Shown here: in pieces, positions 15,433 to 22,098 of the stretch | How positions within the stretch are numbered: the first letter of the stretch is position 1 | Layout: every line of letters begins with the position of its first letter | From: Acidobacteriota bacterium | Lineage (GTDB): Bacteria > Actinomycetota > Acidimicrobiia > Acidimicrobiales > CADCSY01 | Length of the DNA: 38,686 nucleotides | Assembly: GCA_019510095.1 (NCBI GenBank) | Contig: JAEKLB010000027.1 | Coordinates: forward strand, 1-38,686 | Direction: 5' to 3' | The notes under the pieces: model-generated | Databases searched by the model: none | What the model saw: only the letters and a program-made list of their open reading frames with translations | Told to the model about the DNA's origin: nothing | Made by a program: the position numbers and the translations under genes

Positions 15433-15956
15433 CCGACCCCATAACGACGGACGAAGCGCCCTCAGCCCCACATGTCGACCAAGCGACATTTGAGGAGCTG
15501 TTCCGCTCCCGTCGAGTGGAGATGGTCCGACTGGCGAGGGCGATCGTCGGCCCGCACGGCCCCGTCGAAGACCTCGTCCACGACGCCTTCACCCGTACGC
15601 TCCTGCATTGGAACAGCATCGACAGTTCGAGCGGCTACCTGCGTAACGCCGTCATCAACGCCTGCCGAAGCGAACTCCGCCGCCGAGCGCTCCGTCCTCG
15701 CGTCGGGCAGCTCGCCACGAGCCGCGAGATGGAGCCGCCGGACTACCTCGCCGACGCCCTCGCACAACTACCGAGCCGGCAAAGGATCGCCGTCGTGCTC
15801 CGCTATTACGCACAAGCAACCGAGGCTGAGATCGGCCAAGCACTCGGGTGCCGACCCGCTGCGGCCGGCGCCCTGCTCCATCGCGGCCTCACGAGACTCC
15901 GCGGCAGCCTTAGCGATCACGCGGCCGTCAGCCCGAGCCGTGGGTCATCGGCGTAA
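15429..15956 (+). CDS. ECF-type RNA polymerase sigma factor
   Basis: A 175-residue sigma-70 family protein. Region 2 is visible in FRSRRVEMVRLARAIVG with the following VEDLVHDAFTRTLLHW helix, and region 4 in ALAQLPSRQRIAVVLRYYAQ with a helix-turn-helix EAEIGQALGCRPAAAGALLHRGLTRLR. Regions 1 and 3 are absent, as in ECF factors. GTG at 15429 overlaps the stop of the membrane-protein gene (GTGA), pointing to translational coupling; GTG at 15399, ten codons earlier, is also possible. It probably directs the polymerase to island or host genes upon an envelope signal. No clear ECF -35/-10 pair was recognised upstream of 14440 or 16111. Confidence 0.85.
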   Translation: MTDPITTDEAPSAPHVDQATFEELFRSRRVEMVRLARAIVGPHGPVEDLVHDAFTRTLLHWNSIDSSSGYLRNAVINACRSELRRRALRPRVGQLATSREMEPPDYLADALAQLPSRQRIAVVLRYYAQATEAEIGQALGCRPAAAGALLHRGLTRLRGSLSDHAAVSPSRGSSA

Positions 15957-16097
15957 CGCAAGGCGGTCGATTGCGGTGAACTGGAATGCGGTTCGCCATT
16001 CCTCGGGCGGCCGCGGTTGTCGCTATCGAGTGCATCGGCGCAACTCCGACCGACAGGATGATCCCTACGGGCCATGGACCGACGATGACGGTCTGCA

Positions 16098-16103
16098 TAC
16101 CTT
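16098..16103 (+). promoter_or_regulatory. -10 box TACCTT, probable leaderless start at 16111
   Basis: TACCTT ends 7 bases before the ATG at 16111. An AGGA directly abutting the ATG is too close to act as a ribosome site. Confidence 0.4.
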
Positions 16104-16110
16104 CACAGGA

Positions 16111-16689
16111 ATGCCCCGCCTTTGCAGCCTTCTCGTCGCCAGCGTCCTCCTGGTCGCGCCAGTCGTCGCGGCTTCACCAGCTTCCGGGTGTCCTGCTGGC
16201 ACCTATCAGAACGTCAGTCATAAGTGCGTTCCAAGCCCAACGAAGGCACCGAAGGCTCCCGTGGGCGCCTCGGCTCGTTGCCGTGATGGGTCGTACAGCT
16301 TTAGTCAGCATCGAAGCGGCACATGCTCGGGCCATGGCGGCGTGGCGGTGTGGCTCACCGCTACGTCGACTTCAACGACGCGGCAGCTCACAGTTGTTAC
16401 CGAGAACCGACTGTTAGCGACGACGACGACCACCCAAGTTGCGACCACAGCGCCAGTTACGACCAGTATCTCGTCCTCGAGTACGAGCACTACATCCACG
16501 ACCCTTCGGGCAACGACCACGACAACGCTGGCCGTCTCCACGACCACCGTCCCTGCGATCACGACATCGACCACCGTTTCGGCAACTCCGAGCGGAGCCA
16601 CGGCGATCTGTAAGGACGGCAGCCTTAGCTACAGCTCGACGCGTAGCGGGACCTGCTCGCATCACGGCGGCGTGGCGATTTGGTTGTGA
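16111..16689 (+). CDS. Secreted protein with two DUF3761-like motifs
   Basis: A 192-residue exported protein. Residues 1-22 form a signal peptide (MPRLCSLLVASVLLVAPVVA). A short Cys-containing stretch follows (CPAGTYQNVSHKC, about 27-39). Two copies of a 26-residue motif, beginning C-[RK]-D-G-S and ending with T-C-S-x-H-G-G-V-A-[VI]-W-L, lie at 57-82 and 167-192. The spacer between them (83-165) is almost pure Ser/Thr, as in glycosylated or wall-spanning linkers. The pattern matches what I know as DUF3761; function unknown. The frame is open far upstream over the sigma gene, but signal peptide and -10 box position favour 16111. Third positions and amino-acid use differ from neighbours, consistent with island origin. 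Confidence 0.75.
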   Translation: MPRLCSLLVASVLLVAPVVAASPASGCPAGTYQNVSHKCVPSPTKAPKAPVGASARCRDGSYSFSQHRSGTCSGHGGVAVWLTATSTSTTRQLTVVTENRLLATTTTTQVATTAPVTTSISSSSTSTTSTTLRATTTTTLAVSTTTVPAITTSTTVSATPSGATAICKDGSLSYSSTRSGTCSHHGGVAIWL

Positions 16690-16833
16690 AGCGCCCGAAG
16701 GTGACTCCACGCAGACGGTCGACGATCTCGGTGGCCGGATCCTCTCTTGTCCTGGTGGGTCAGGGCTGGGTGTCGCCGCGAAGAGCTCTCGGCCCCGTAA
16801 GACAACCAAGGTGCGTGCCGTAGCGCCGTCATG

Positions 16834-16857
16834 AGGTGGCTCCGCGGAGCCACCTTT
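16834..16857. terminator. Terminator hairpin at the island's right end
   Basis: A self-complementary AGGTGGCTCC/GGAGCCACCT stem with a 2-base centre, followed by TT. It could end transcription of the 16111 gene. It corresponds in position and flanks to the post-tRNA terminator at 13054, with a different but fully paired stem. Confidence 0.65.
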
Positions 16858-16860
16858 CCG

Positions 16861-16958
16861 CTGATGCCCCGCGGACGACCGCCGGACATTGGCGGTCGCC
16901 TGCGGGGCCTGACGGTCATGGGCTCGGCCGGGACCCTGCCCTCTCCGAGATCATCGAG
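16861..16958. repeat. Island repeat, right copy, containing an integrase-tail remnant
   Basis: A diverged copy of 13083-13189. On the minus strand bases 16958-16929 translate as LDDLGEGRVP, matching the integrase C-terminus LDELGRGQGL; upstream of this the integrase similarity stops abruptly inside the MFS gene. It is probably the debris of a second related integrase or of an earlier integration. Confidence 0.65.
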
Positions 16959-18624
16959 CGGATCCGCCCTCGTAGGCCGGGACCAGGACAGCCTCGTCGA
17001 GGTTGTCGGGATCGAAGGCGGCGTAGACCGCTTCGGCCTGATCGCCGTCGACGATGTCCTCGAGCACCTCCTCGTGTCGGTCGGGCCCGCGGAACCACAC
17101 GAAGGCGGCAGTGGCCAGGATCAAGGTGGCGCCGATCACCATCGACAGCCGCATGCCGGCAGTGAACGCATCGCGCGCAGCAGTCGCAAGGGCACCACCG
17201 CCATTGGTCAAGCGGTGGGCTGCGTCGAGGGCGAGGCTCGGGGCTTCCCGTGCCTGGCTGGCGACCGCGGTCGGGAGGCCGCCGAGATGGTCGTCGATGG
17301 CATTGCGGTAGCCGGTGTTGAACATGCTGCCCATGAGGGCGATGCCGAGCGCGGTGCCGATCTCACGTGTCGTGTCGTTGACCGCGCTGGCCACGCCTTG
17401 CTTGGCGGTTGGGAGCGAGCTGACGATGGCGTTGGTGGCGGGGGTCATCGCCAGGCCGATGCCGACTCCGAGGATCATCTCGGCGACAAGCAGCGCGCCG
17501 AACCCGCTGGTGGCGTCGAGAGTGGCGAAGCCGACCATGCCGATGGCGGTGAGGGTGAGGCCGAGCCCGCTGATCACCTTCATCCCGTAGCGCATCGACA
17601 GTGGGGCCGCGACCGCCGAGATCGGGATCATGAGGAAGGTCAACGGCAGCAGGGCCACCGCCGACTTGAGCGCGCTGTAGCCGAGCATGAGCTGGAGGTA
17701 CTGGAGGATCACCAGGAACAGGCCGAACAAGGCGATGAACAGGACCAGCAGCGAGGCCGAGCCCACGGCGAAGCCCCGGTAGCGGAACAGGCGGGGATCG
17801 AGCAGGGGATGGTCTATGCGCAGCTCCCAGAGGATGAACCCGACAGCGAGGATCACGCCGATGGCGAGGGCGGTCATGGTGAGCGGCTCGGTCCAGCCGC
17901 GGATGGGACCCTCGATGATGCCGAGCACGAGGCCCCCGATGCCGACCGCCGACAGCCCGGTGCCCACTGGGTCGAGGCCGACGTGCTCAGTGGAGCGAGT
18001 GGTGGGGACGAAGGCGAGCACGGCGACGAAGGTCAACGCCGACACGGCGACCGTCGCGTAGAAGATCGACGGCCACGACCAGTTGCCCAGCATCCACCCG
18101 GCGGCCAACATGCCGAGCGTCCCGCCGGCCCCCGCGAAGCCGGCCCAGATGCCGACGGCCCGGGCCCGTTCCTCGGGCGGGAACACGCTCGTGATGGTGG
18201 AGAGGGTGCCGGGCATGATCAGCGCGCCGCCCAAGCCAGTGAGTCCTCGGAAGGCGATGAGTGCGCCGCCGGACGTGGCGAGCGCCGACAGCAGCGAGCC
18301 GGTGCCGAAGAGGGCGATGCCGACGAGCAGCGCGCCCCGCCGGCCGTAGCGGTCACCGAGAGCGCCGGCCAGGAGCAAGAGTGACGCCAGGGTCAGGGCG
18401 TAGGCGTCGGCCACCCAGGTCAGGCTGGTCTGGCTGAGGCCCAGGTCCTTGGCCACGCTCGGGAGGCCGACGGCGAGCATCGAGACGCCGGCGATGACGA
18501 GCACGAGGGCGAGGCACATGGCGGCCAGCACGAGCATGCGCTGGCGAGGCCCGGCCACCTCGGCTGCCGGGCCGGGTGGGTCGGGGGGCGTTTCGGGGCG
18601 TGCGCGTTCCATCGTGGTGGCCAC
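16951..18624 (-). CDS. MFS transporter, DHA2-type drug exporter
   Basis: A 557-residue, 14-helix major facilitator (EmrB/QacA type), proton-driven efflux of toxic compounds across the inner membrane. Motif A is GALGDRYGRRGAL between helices 2 and 3; motif C-like glycines are in GFAGAGGTLGMLAAG; the WVADAYALTLASLLLLAG segment of helix 2 is typical. The GTG at 18624 has an AGGAAGGA ribosome site 5-6 bases upstream. A TetR gene is divergent, 190 bases away, and is the likely repressor. The last two codons and the stop (CGA TGA) lie in the integrase-tail repeat, so the C-terminal end seems to have been recast by the island's right boundary. Confidence 0.92.
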   Translation of the reverse strand: MATTMERARPETPPDPPGPAAEVAGPRQRMLVLAAMCLALVLVIAGVSMLAVGLPSVAKDLGLSQTSLTWVADAYALTLASLLLLAGALGDRYGRRGALLVGIALFGTGSLLSALATSGGALIAFRGLTGLGGALIMPGTLSTITSVFPPEERARAVGIWAGFAGAGGTLGMLAAGWMLGNWSWPSIFYATVAVSALTFVAVLAFVPTTRSTEHVGLDPVGTGLSAVGIGGLVLGIIEGPIRGWTEPLTMTALAIGVILAVGFILWELRIDHPLLDPRLFRYRGFAVGSASLLVLFIALFGLFLVILQYLQLMLGYSALKSAVALLPLTFLMIPISAVAAPLSMRYGMKVISGLGLTLTAIGMVGFATLDATSGFGALLVAEMILGVGIGLAMTPATNAIVSSLPTAKQGVASAVNDTTREIGTALGIALMGSMFNTGYRNAIDDHLGGLPTAVASQAREAPSLALDAAHRLTNGGGALATAARDAFTAGMRLSMVIGATLILATAAFVWFRGPDRHEEVLEDIVDGDQAEAVYAAFDPDNLDEAVLVPAYEGGSAR

Positions 18625-18762
18625 GGCGGTCCTTCCTGTTGTCGGGGCGCGCGCCGTCAGCGACGCAGGCCGAGCTGTTCTCGACCGGAGGAGCGGAGGG
18701 GTGAGAGGGGTGCTGGCTCCGGTGTCCCCTCACCATGCCAGGATGCAAAACGAAAAGCAACG

Positions 18763-18807
18763 TTACCGATAAGGAATATTTCTGAATCCTGCCTTACCGG
18801 TTAGCAT
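18763..18807. promoter_or_regulatory. TetR promoter and candidate operators (TTACCG pair)
   Basis: TAGCAT (18802-18807) ends 7 bases before the TetR ATG and suits a leaderless start. Two direct TTACCG copies (18763-18768 and 18794-18799) stand 31 bases apart in a locally AT-richer stretch; the second touches the -10 box and forms the near-palindrome TTACCGGTTA. These are plausible sites for autoregulation and exporter control. Confidence 0.45.
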
Positions 18808-18814
18808 TGGGGTC

Positions 18815-19411
18815 ATGGCCGAGGAACAGGTGGTCGGTGGGCCGACAGGGGCCGCGCCCCGGCGGGGCCGACGGTTGTCCGAGGAGCGCAGCGAGCACAT
18901 CCTCGGCACCGTGCTCGAGGTCCTGCACGACCAGGGCTACGACCAGATGCGGATGCAGGACGTGGCCGACCGGGCCTGCGTCGGGTTGTCGACCATCTAT
19001 CGCAGGTGGCCGACGAAGCAGGACCTGGTGCGGGCCAGCCTCGAGTGCGAGCGAGCCACGGAGAAGTACGTCGTCACCGGCGATCCCCGGGCCGATGTGA
19101 AGGCGTTCCTGATGGGGCTGGCCGACGACCTCAACGGCGACGGAGCCCAGGTCATGCTCGGCTTCCTCGCCAGCCTGCGCACCGATCCCGAGCTCCTCGG
19201 TGTCTACCGAGAGACCGCTATCGCTCGGATGCACGAGCACCTGAAGTCCCTGTTGGCAGCCGAGCTCGGTGACGACTTCCGCGACCTCGACCTCCGGGCC
19301 GCTGCCGGCCCGGCGATCCTCATCTACACCGCCGCCGTCTGCGGCCAGCCGATGGAGCCCGAGGAGATGGCCACCCGCCTCACCGGGCTGATGTTCTCGC
19401 CAGTGCCGTGA
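18815..19411 (+). CDS. TetR family regulator of the MFS exporter
   Basis: A 198-residue TetR repressor. The helix-turn-helix covers about residues 32-62 (MRMQDVADRACVGLSTIYRRWPTKQDLV), with the TIYRRWPTK recognition-helix form common in this family; the C-terminal half is a helical TetR_C-like ligand domain. It is divergent from the DHA2 exporter, the classic arrangement for drug-responsive efflux. It converges with the next TetR gene, 15 bases away. Confidence 0.9.
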   Translation: MAEEQVVGGPTGAAPRRGRRLSEERSEHILGTVLEVLHDQGYDQMRMQDVADRACVGLSTIYRRWPTKQDLVRASLECERATEKYVVTGDPRADVKAFLMGLADDLNGDGAQVMLGFLASLRTDPELLGVYRETAIARMHEHLKSLLAAELGDDFRDLDLRAAAGPAILIYTAAVCGQPMEPEEMATRLTGLMFSPVP

Positions 19412-19426
19412 ACGGCCGGGCCGCGG

Positions 19427-20077
19427 TCAGTGGACGGCGCTCGGGGCGGTGACCATTGCGGCGGCCACGTCGAGGAGGTCGCTGGTGAACGATGCGGTGC
19501 GTGGCGTGCCCGGCAGGTGGCGCTCGAGGGCGACGTAGTGGTTGGCCAGCGAGCTGACGACGAAGCCGGTGATGAGTCGGGCCCTGGTCATCCGGAGACG
19601 GGACGTTGCCAGCGGGACCCGCTGCGCGATCAGGCGGAGGCTCTCCTCGGCGCTGTCGGTCAGGGTCGGCGAGGTGTTCCAGAAGGGGTGGGATTCGCGG
19701 TTGTGGTGTGAGAGGCGGGCGAGGAAGCCGACGTAGTGGCTGTCCGGCGTGGCCGCCTCCTCGATGAGCGGGACGGCGTAGGCCTCGACCACGCCGCGGG
19801 GGTCGTCGAGCCGGCCCTCCTGTCGGAGCTGCTCGAGCATGGCGTGCCGCCGCTGGTTGAGAGCGGGAAGCCGGAACGCGAAGACGGCGCCGACGAGGCC
19901 GTCCCGGTCGCCGAAGTGGTAGCGCACCGCCGCGGTGTTCCGTTGCCCAGCAGCGGCCGCCACCTCGCGCAGCGACACACCTTCGACCCCGCGCTCGGAG
20001 ATGAGCCGCTCAGCGGTGCGGACGAGGAGCTCGCGGGTGGCCAGGCCGCTGGCGTAGGGGGCTCGGCCGGCGATCAA
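19427..20077 (-). CDS. TetR family regulator downstream of the dioxygenase
   Basis: From a TTG at 20077 the frame encodes 216 residues. The HTH is GVSLREVAAAAGQRNTAAVRYHF (about residues 31-53), close to the group with an RNTAAVRYHFGD recognition helix. The TTG overlaps the dioxygenase stop (TTGA), so the two are co-transcribed; the frame is open upstream, but only inside the dioxygenase gene in another frame. It may control the dioxygenase operon. Ligand unknown. Confidence 0.82.
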   Translation of the reverse strand: MIAGRAPYASGLATRELLVRTAERLISERGVEGVSLREVAAAAGQRNTAAVRYHFGDRDGLVGAVFAFRLPALNQRRHAMLEQLRQEGRLDDPRGVVEAYAVPLIEEAATPDSHYVGFLARLSHHNRESHPFWNTSPTLTDSAEESLRLIAQRVPLATSRLRMTRARLITGFVVSSLANHYVALERHLPGTPRTASFTSDLLDVAAAMVTAPSAVH

Positions 20078-20886
20078 CTCGGGCGTTCGGTCCCGCGGAT
20101 CTGCACCCGCTCCATCAGGCGCGGGTAGTCGCTGTCGTAGACGAGAGCGTGTTGGGTCGACCGGTTGTCCCACATGGCCACCGTGCCGGGCGCCCACCTG
20201 ACCCGGAGCTGGTACTCAGGATGGTGCACCTCGTCGTAGAGCAGCCGCAGGATTGCCGCGCTCTCGACCGGGCGCATGCCGGCGATGCCGGTCGTGAAGA
20301 CCGAGTTGACGAAGATCGACTTGCGACCGGTGACGGGATGGGTTCGCACCACCGGGTGCTCGACCGGCGGCAGGTCGTGCTCCGCTTGCTCGTCCTTGCC
20401 CGCCGCCTTGGCGCGCTTGGTGAAGATGTGGCGCCAGTCGTGCACGCCGCGCAAGCCCTCGAGGCTCCGGCGGAACGGTTCCGACAACCCCGCGTAGGCG
20501 GCCTCCATGTCGGCGAACATCGTGTCCCGCCCATAGGCAGGGATGTCGATGGCTCGCAGGATCGAGCCGAGCGGCGGCACCTCCTGGAAGGTGACGTCCG
20601 AGTGCCAGTTCTCCTTGGCCTCGGTGCCCGTCGAGTCGATCACGGCCACGTCGCCGGCATCGGGCGCCGGGGGATAGAAGGGGTGCACCTCGAGCTCGCC
20701 GAACCGACGGCCGAACCGGGCAAAGGCCGGCGCGGTGAGGTCGTGCTGGTCGCGGAACAGCAGCACCTTGTGCTCGACGAAGGCGGCCTGCAGCTTCTCG
20801 AAGGCGGGATCGTCGATCTCGGCGGTGAGGTCGAGGCCCATGACCTCGGCACCGAAGACGCCGGTGATGGGCTGGAGCTCGAACAT
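20074..20886 (-). CDS. TauD/TfdA family Fe(II)/2-oxoglutarate dioxygenase
   Basis: A 270-residue dioxygenase. The iron ligands are His95 and Asp97 (NWHSDVTF) and His246 (STQHALVYD); an arginine in PRLMERVQIRG should bind 2-oxoglutarate. The N-terminus ITGVFGAEVMGLDL and the HKVLLFRDQ strand are standard for TauD-like enzymes that hydroxylate sulfonates, sulfate esters, aryloxyacids or similar substrates. ATG at 20886 has AAGGAGG 5-6 bases upstream, and a TAGGTT -10 candidate sits on the minus strand at 20927-20922. No sulfonate transporter is nearby, so the substrate is open. Confidence 0.92.
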   Translation of the reverse strand: MFELQPITGVFGAEVMGLDLTAEIDDPAFEKLQAAFVEHKVLLFRDQHDLTAPAFARFGRRFGELEVHPFYPPAPDAGDVAVIDSTGTEAKENWHSDVTFQEVPPLGSILRAIDIPAYGRDTMFADMEAAYAGLSEPFRRSLEGLRGVHDWRHIFTKRAKAAGKDEQAEHDLPPVEHPVVRTHPVTGRKSIFVNSVFTTGIAGMRPVESAAILRLLYDEVHHPEYQLRVRWAPGTVAMWDNRSTQHALVYDSDYPRLMERVQIRGTERPS

Positions 20887-20975
20887 GTGGCCTCCTTGGG
20901 CCGCCAGTGCGGCGCCAGCTCAACCTAAACCATGTGAGTCATTTCGTCGAGGGGAGCGAGCCAAGACGATGGCGA

Positions 20976-21149
20976 TCACTCCTCCTCGTCGACGCCCCCA
21001 TCGTCGTCGCCACGGCGCGATGCCATGTCCTCCAGCGCTTCCTCTTCGGCGTGGGTCTGGGGATCGTCAGCGGGGATCGCGTCGGGTGCCGGCCCGTCGT
21101 CGGGACGTCCCACCGCCGAGTCCTCGGTGCCCGCCGGGCCTGGCTTCAC
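20976..21149 (-). CDS. Small acidic protein (57 residues)
   Basis: A GTG overlapping the stop of the 51-residue membrane gene (GTGA) opens a 57-residue frame rich in Asp, Glu, Pro and Ala, ending GGVDEEE. It has no membrane segment or known motif. The coupling overlap and strongly biased composition favour a real gene, but an unconstrained frame in GC-rich DNA could look similar. Confidence 0.4.
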   Translation of the reverse strand: MKPGPAGTEDSAVGRPDDGPAPDAIPADDPQTHAEEEALEDMASRRGDDDGGVDEEE

Positions 21150-21301
21150 CACCGATACCAGCGCGTGCTCTCCGTGCTTCGAGCGAAGCCGAGCAACCAC
21201 AGCACGAGCAGCACCACGGCGACGATCCAAAGGGCGTGCAGGGCGAAGCCGGCGCCCCCGAAGAGCAGAATCAGCAGCAAGACGAGCAACAGCGCTCCCA
21301 T
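21146..21301 (-). CDS. Small hydrophobic membrane protein (51 residues)
   Basis: A 51-residue protein that is nearly all membrane: two hydrophobic segments (ALLLVLLLILLF and IVAVVLLVLWLLGFA) joined by GGAGFALHALW, ending TRWYRW. This resembles the short 'hydrophobic protein' common in Actinobacteria. The ATG at 21301 has a strong AGGAGG 6 bases upstream. Function unknown. Confidence 0.75.
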   Translation of the reverse strand: MGALLLVLLLILLFGGAGFALHALWIVAVVLLVLWLLGFARSTESTRWYRW

Positions 21302-21376
21302 GGCGCACCTCCTGATCGGCGTAGCCGTCGTCTACCCACCAGCGGCAGTCCTCGATCCGGGCCAGCGTCGGCTCGA

Positions 21377-21553
21377 TCAGCTCTTCGGTTGCTGGTGCCT
21401 CCAGAGGGCCCGTGCGAGGAAGAGCACGCTGCACACGGCTCCGGCCACCAGCACGAGGATGTACGCCGTGCCTGGCGCCAGACCAAAGAGGATCCCCAGG
21501 GCGACGAGGCCAACGGTGGTGACGATCTGGCCTACTCGGCGCCCGGGGGTCAC
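21377..21553 (-). CDS. Small membrane protein (58 residues)
   Basis: A leaderless-type GTG opens a 58-residue protein starting MTPGRRVGQIVTTVGLVALG, with two hydrophobic helices (about 8-26 and 30-48) and a basic tail ending WRHQQPKS. A TAGCGT -10 box lies exactly 6 bases upstream. It is followed on the same strand, after a 75-base gap, by the 51-residue membrane protein, suggesting one short transcript. Family not recognised. Confidence 0.65.
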   Translation of the reverse strand: MTPGRRVGQIVTTVGLVALGILFGLAPGTAYILVLVAGAVCSVLFLARALWRHQQPKS

Positions 21554-21559
21554 GCCGGG

Positions 21560-21565
21560 ACGCTA
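21560..21565 (-). promoter_or_regulatory. -10 box TAGCGT for the small membrane genes
   Basis: On the minus strand TAGCGT ends 6 bases before the GTG at 21553, the same hexamer and spacing as at 5188. Confidence 0.5.
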
Positions 21566-21583
21566 CCGGGCTGCTGCCGGCGG

Positions 21584-22027
21584 TCAGGTGGTGCCGAACA
21601 CCCGCTCCGGCGAGATGAGCACGGCCACTCGGCGTTCCGCGGCCATGACGCGGTCGTACTCGTCCCAGTTGTCGTGAGCGCCGCCCGCCGCGCTGAAGAT
21701 GGCGCGGAGCAGAACACGGAGCCCGTCGCCGTCGACGCCGGGAAACGGATCGTCGGGGCCGACGAGGTCGACCGGCCCCTCGATGCCCGCCCACTGCCAC
21801 CCGGCACGGATCACAACGGTGGCGCGAGGACGGGCCCGGAGGTTGCGCAGCCGCGTGGCCGAGCCGGCAGAGACGAAGCCGACGACCGGCTCGCCCGTGA
21901 CCGGATGGTCGAGCACGCCTGCATTCCCGACCGACGACTGGACGGTGCCGTCGGCGCGGCTGGTCGACAGGACCACGAGCCCGTGGTCCTGGGGAACGAG
22001 GCTGGCGAAGGCGGCGAGATCGTTCAT
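21584..22027 (-). CDS. PPOX-fold (pyridoxamine oxidase-like) protein, probably F420- or flavin-dependent
   Basis: A 147-residue split-barrel protein. It starts MNDLAAFASLV, and shows the GLVVLSTSRADGTVQSS strand pair, FVSAGSATRLRNLRARPRATV (the typical phosphate/cofactor region of actinobacterial PPOX-class F420-dependent proteins) and a C-terminal WDEYDRVMAAERRV helix with final RVFG. Such proteins reduce or bind diverse substrates. ATG at 22027 has GGGAG about 8 bases upstream. It is divergent from the GntR-ABC operon with a shared palindrome between, so it may be co-regulated. Confidence 0.82.
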   Translation of the reverse strand: MNDLAAFASLVPQDHGLVVLSTSRADGTVQSSVGNAGVLDHPVTGEPVVGFVSAGSATRLRNLRARPRATVVIRAGWQWAGIEGPVDLVGPDDPFPGVDGDGLRVLLRAIFSAAGGAHDNWDEYDRVMAAERRVAVLISPERVFGTT

Positions 22028-22072
22028 GGATGCACTCCCTAGTCGACGCTCCGGGCACGGCGCCGTCCAATT

Positions 22073-22088
22073 CACTAGCTCCCTAGTG
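22073..22088. promoter_or_regulatory. Palindromic operator CACTAG-CTCC-CTAGTG
   Basis: Perfect 6-base arms separated by 4 bases stand just upstream of the GntR -10 box and 46 bases from the divergent PPOX start. YtrA-type GntR repressors bind short palindromes at their own promoters, so this is the likely autoregulatory site. Confidence 0.6.
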
Positions 22089-22089
22089 A

Positions 22090-22095
22090 TATGGT
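22090..22095 (+). promoter_or_regulatory. -10 box TATGGT of the GntR-ABC operon
   Basis: TATGGT ends 6 bases before the GTG at 22102, the second of two adjacent GTG codons, favouring 22102 over 22099 as a leaderless start. Confidence 0.5.
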
Positions 22096-22098
22096 GAA

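Larger units (their letters stand above)
13028..16958. mobile_element. Small integrated island at tRNA-Val
   Basis: A 3.9-kb segment between the tRNA 3' end and a diverged repeat of the integrase 3' region. Cargo is a tyrosine integrase pointing toward the tRNA, a membrane protein/ECF sigma pair and a secreted two-motif protein. The tRNA location and integrase orientation are typical of site-specific elements. The expected exact duplication of the tRNA 3' end was not found at the far side; the boundary there is an imperfect repeat, so either the true attachment site differs or the element has decayed. Both boundaries are approximate. Confidence 0.6.

Noticed and set aside
15472-16110. Upstream extension of the two-motif secreted protein across the sigma gene
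   Set aside because: It would lie in another frame of the sigma gene and bury the signal peptide; a -10 box and signal peptide support 16111.
16360-16600. ACG/ACC-rich low-complexity DNA as a possible repeat array
   Set aside because: It is the coding sequence of the Ser/Thr linker, with no regular period.
16662-16919. Minus-strand 85-residue frame between island and MFS gene
   Set aside because: Arg/Ser-rich translation without motifs, spanning a terminator hairpin and a repeat; not supported as a gene.
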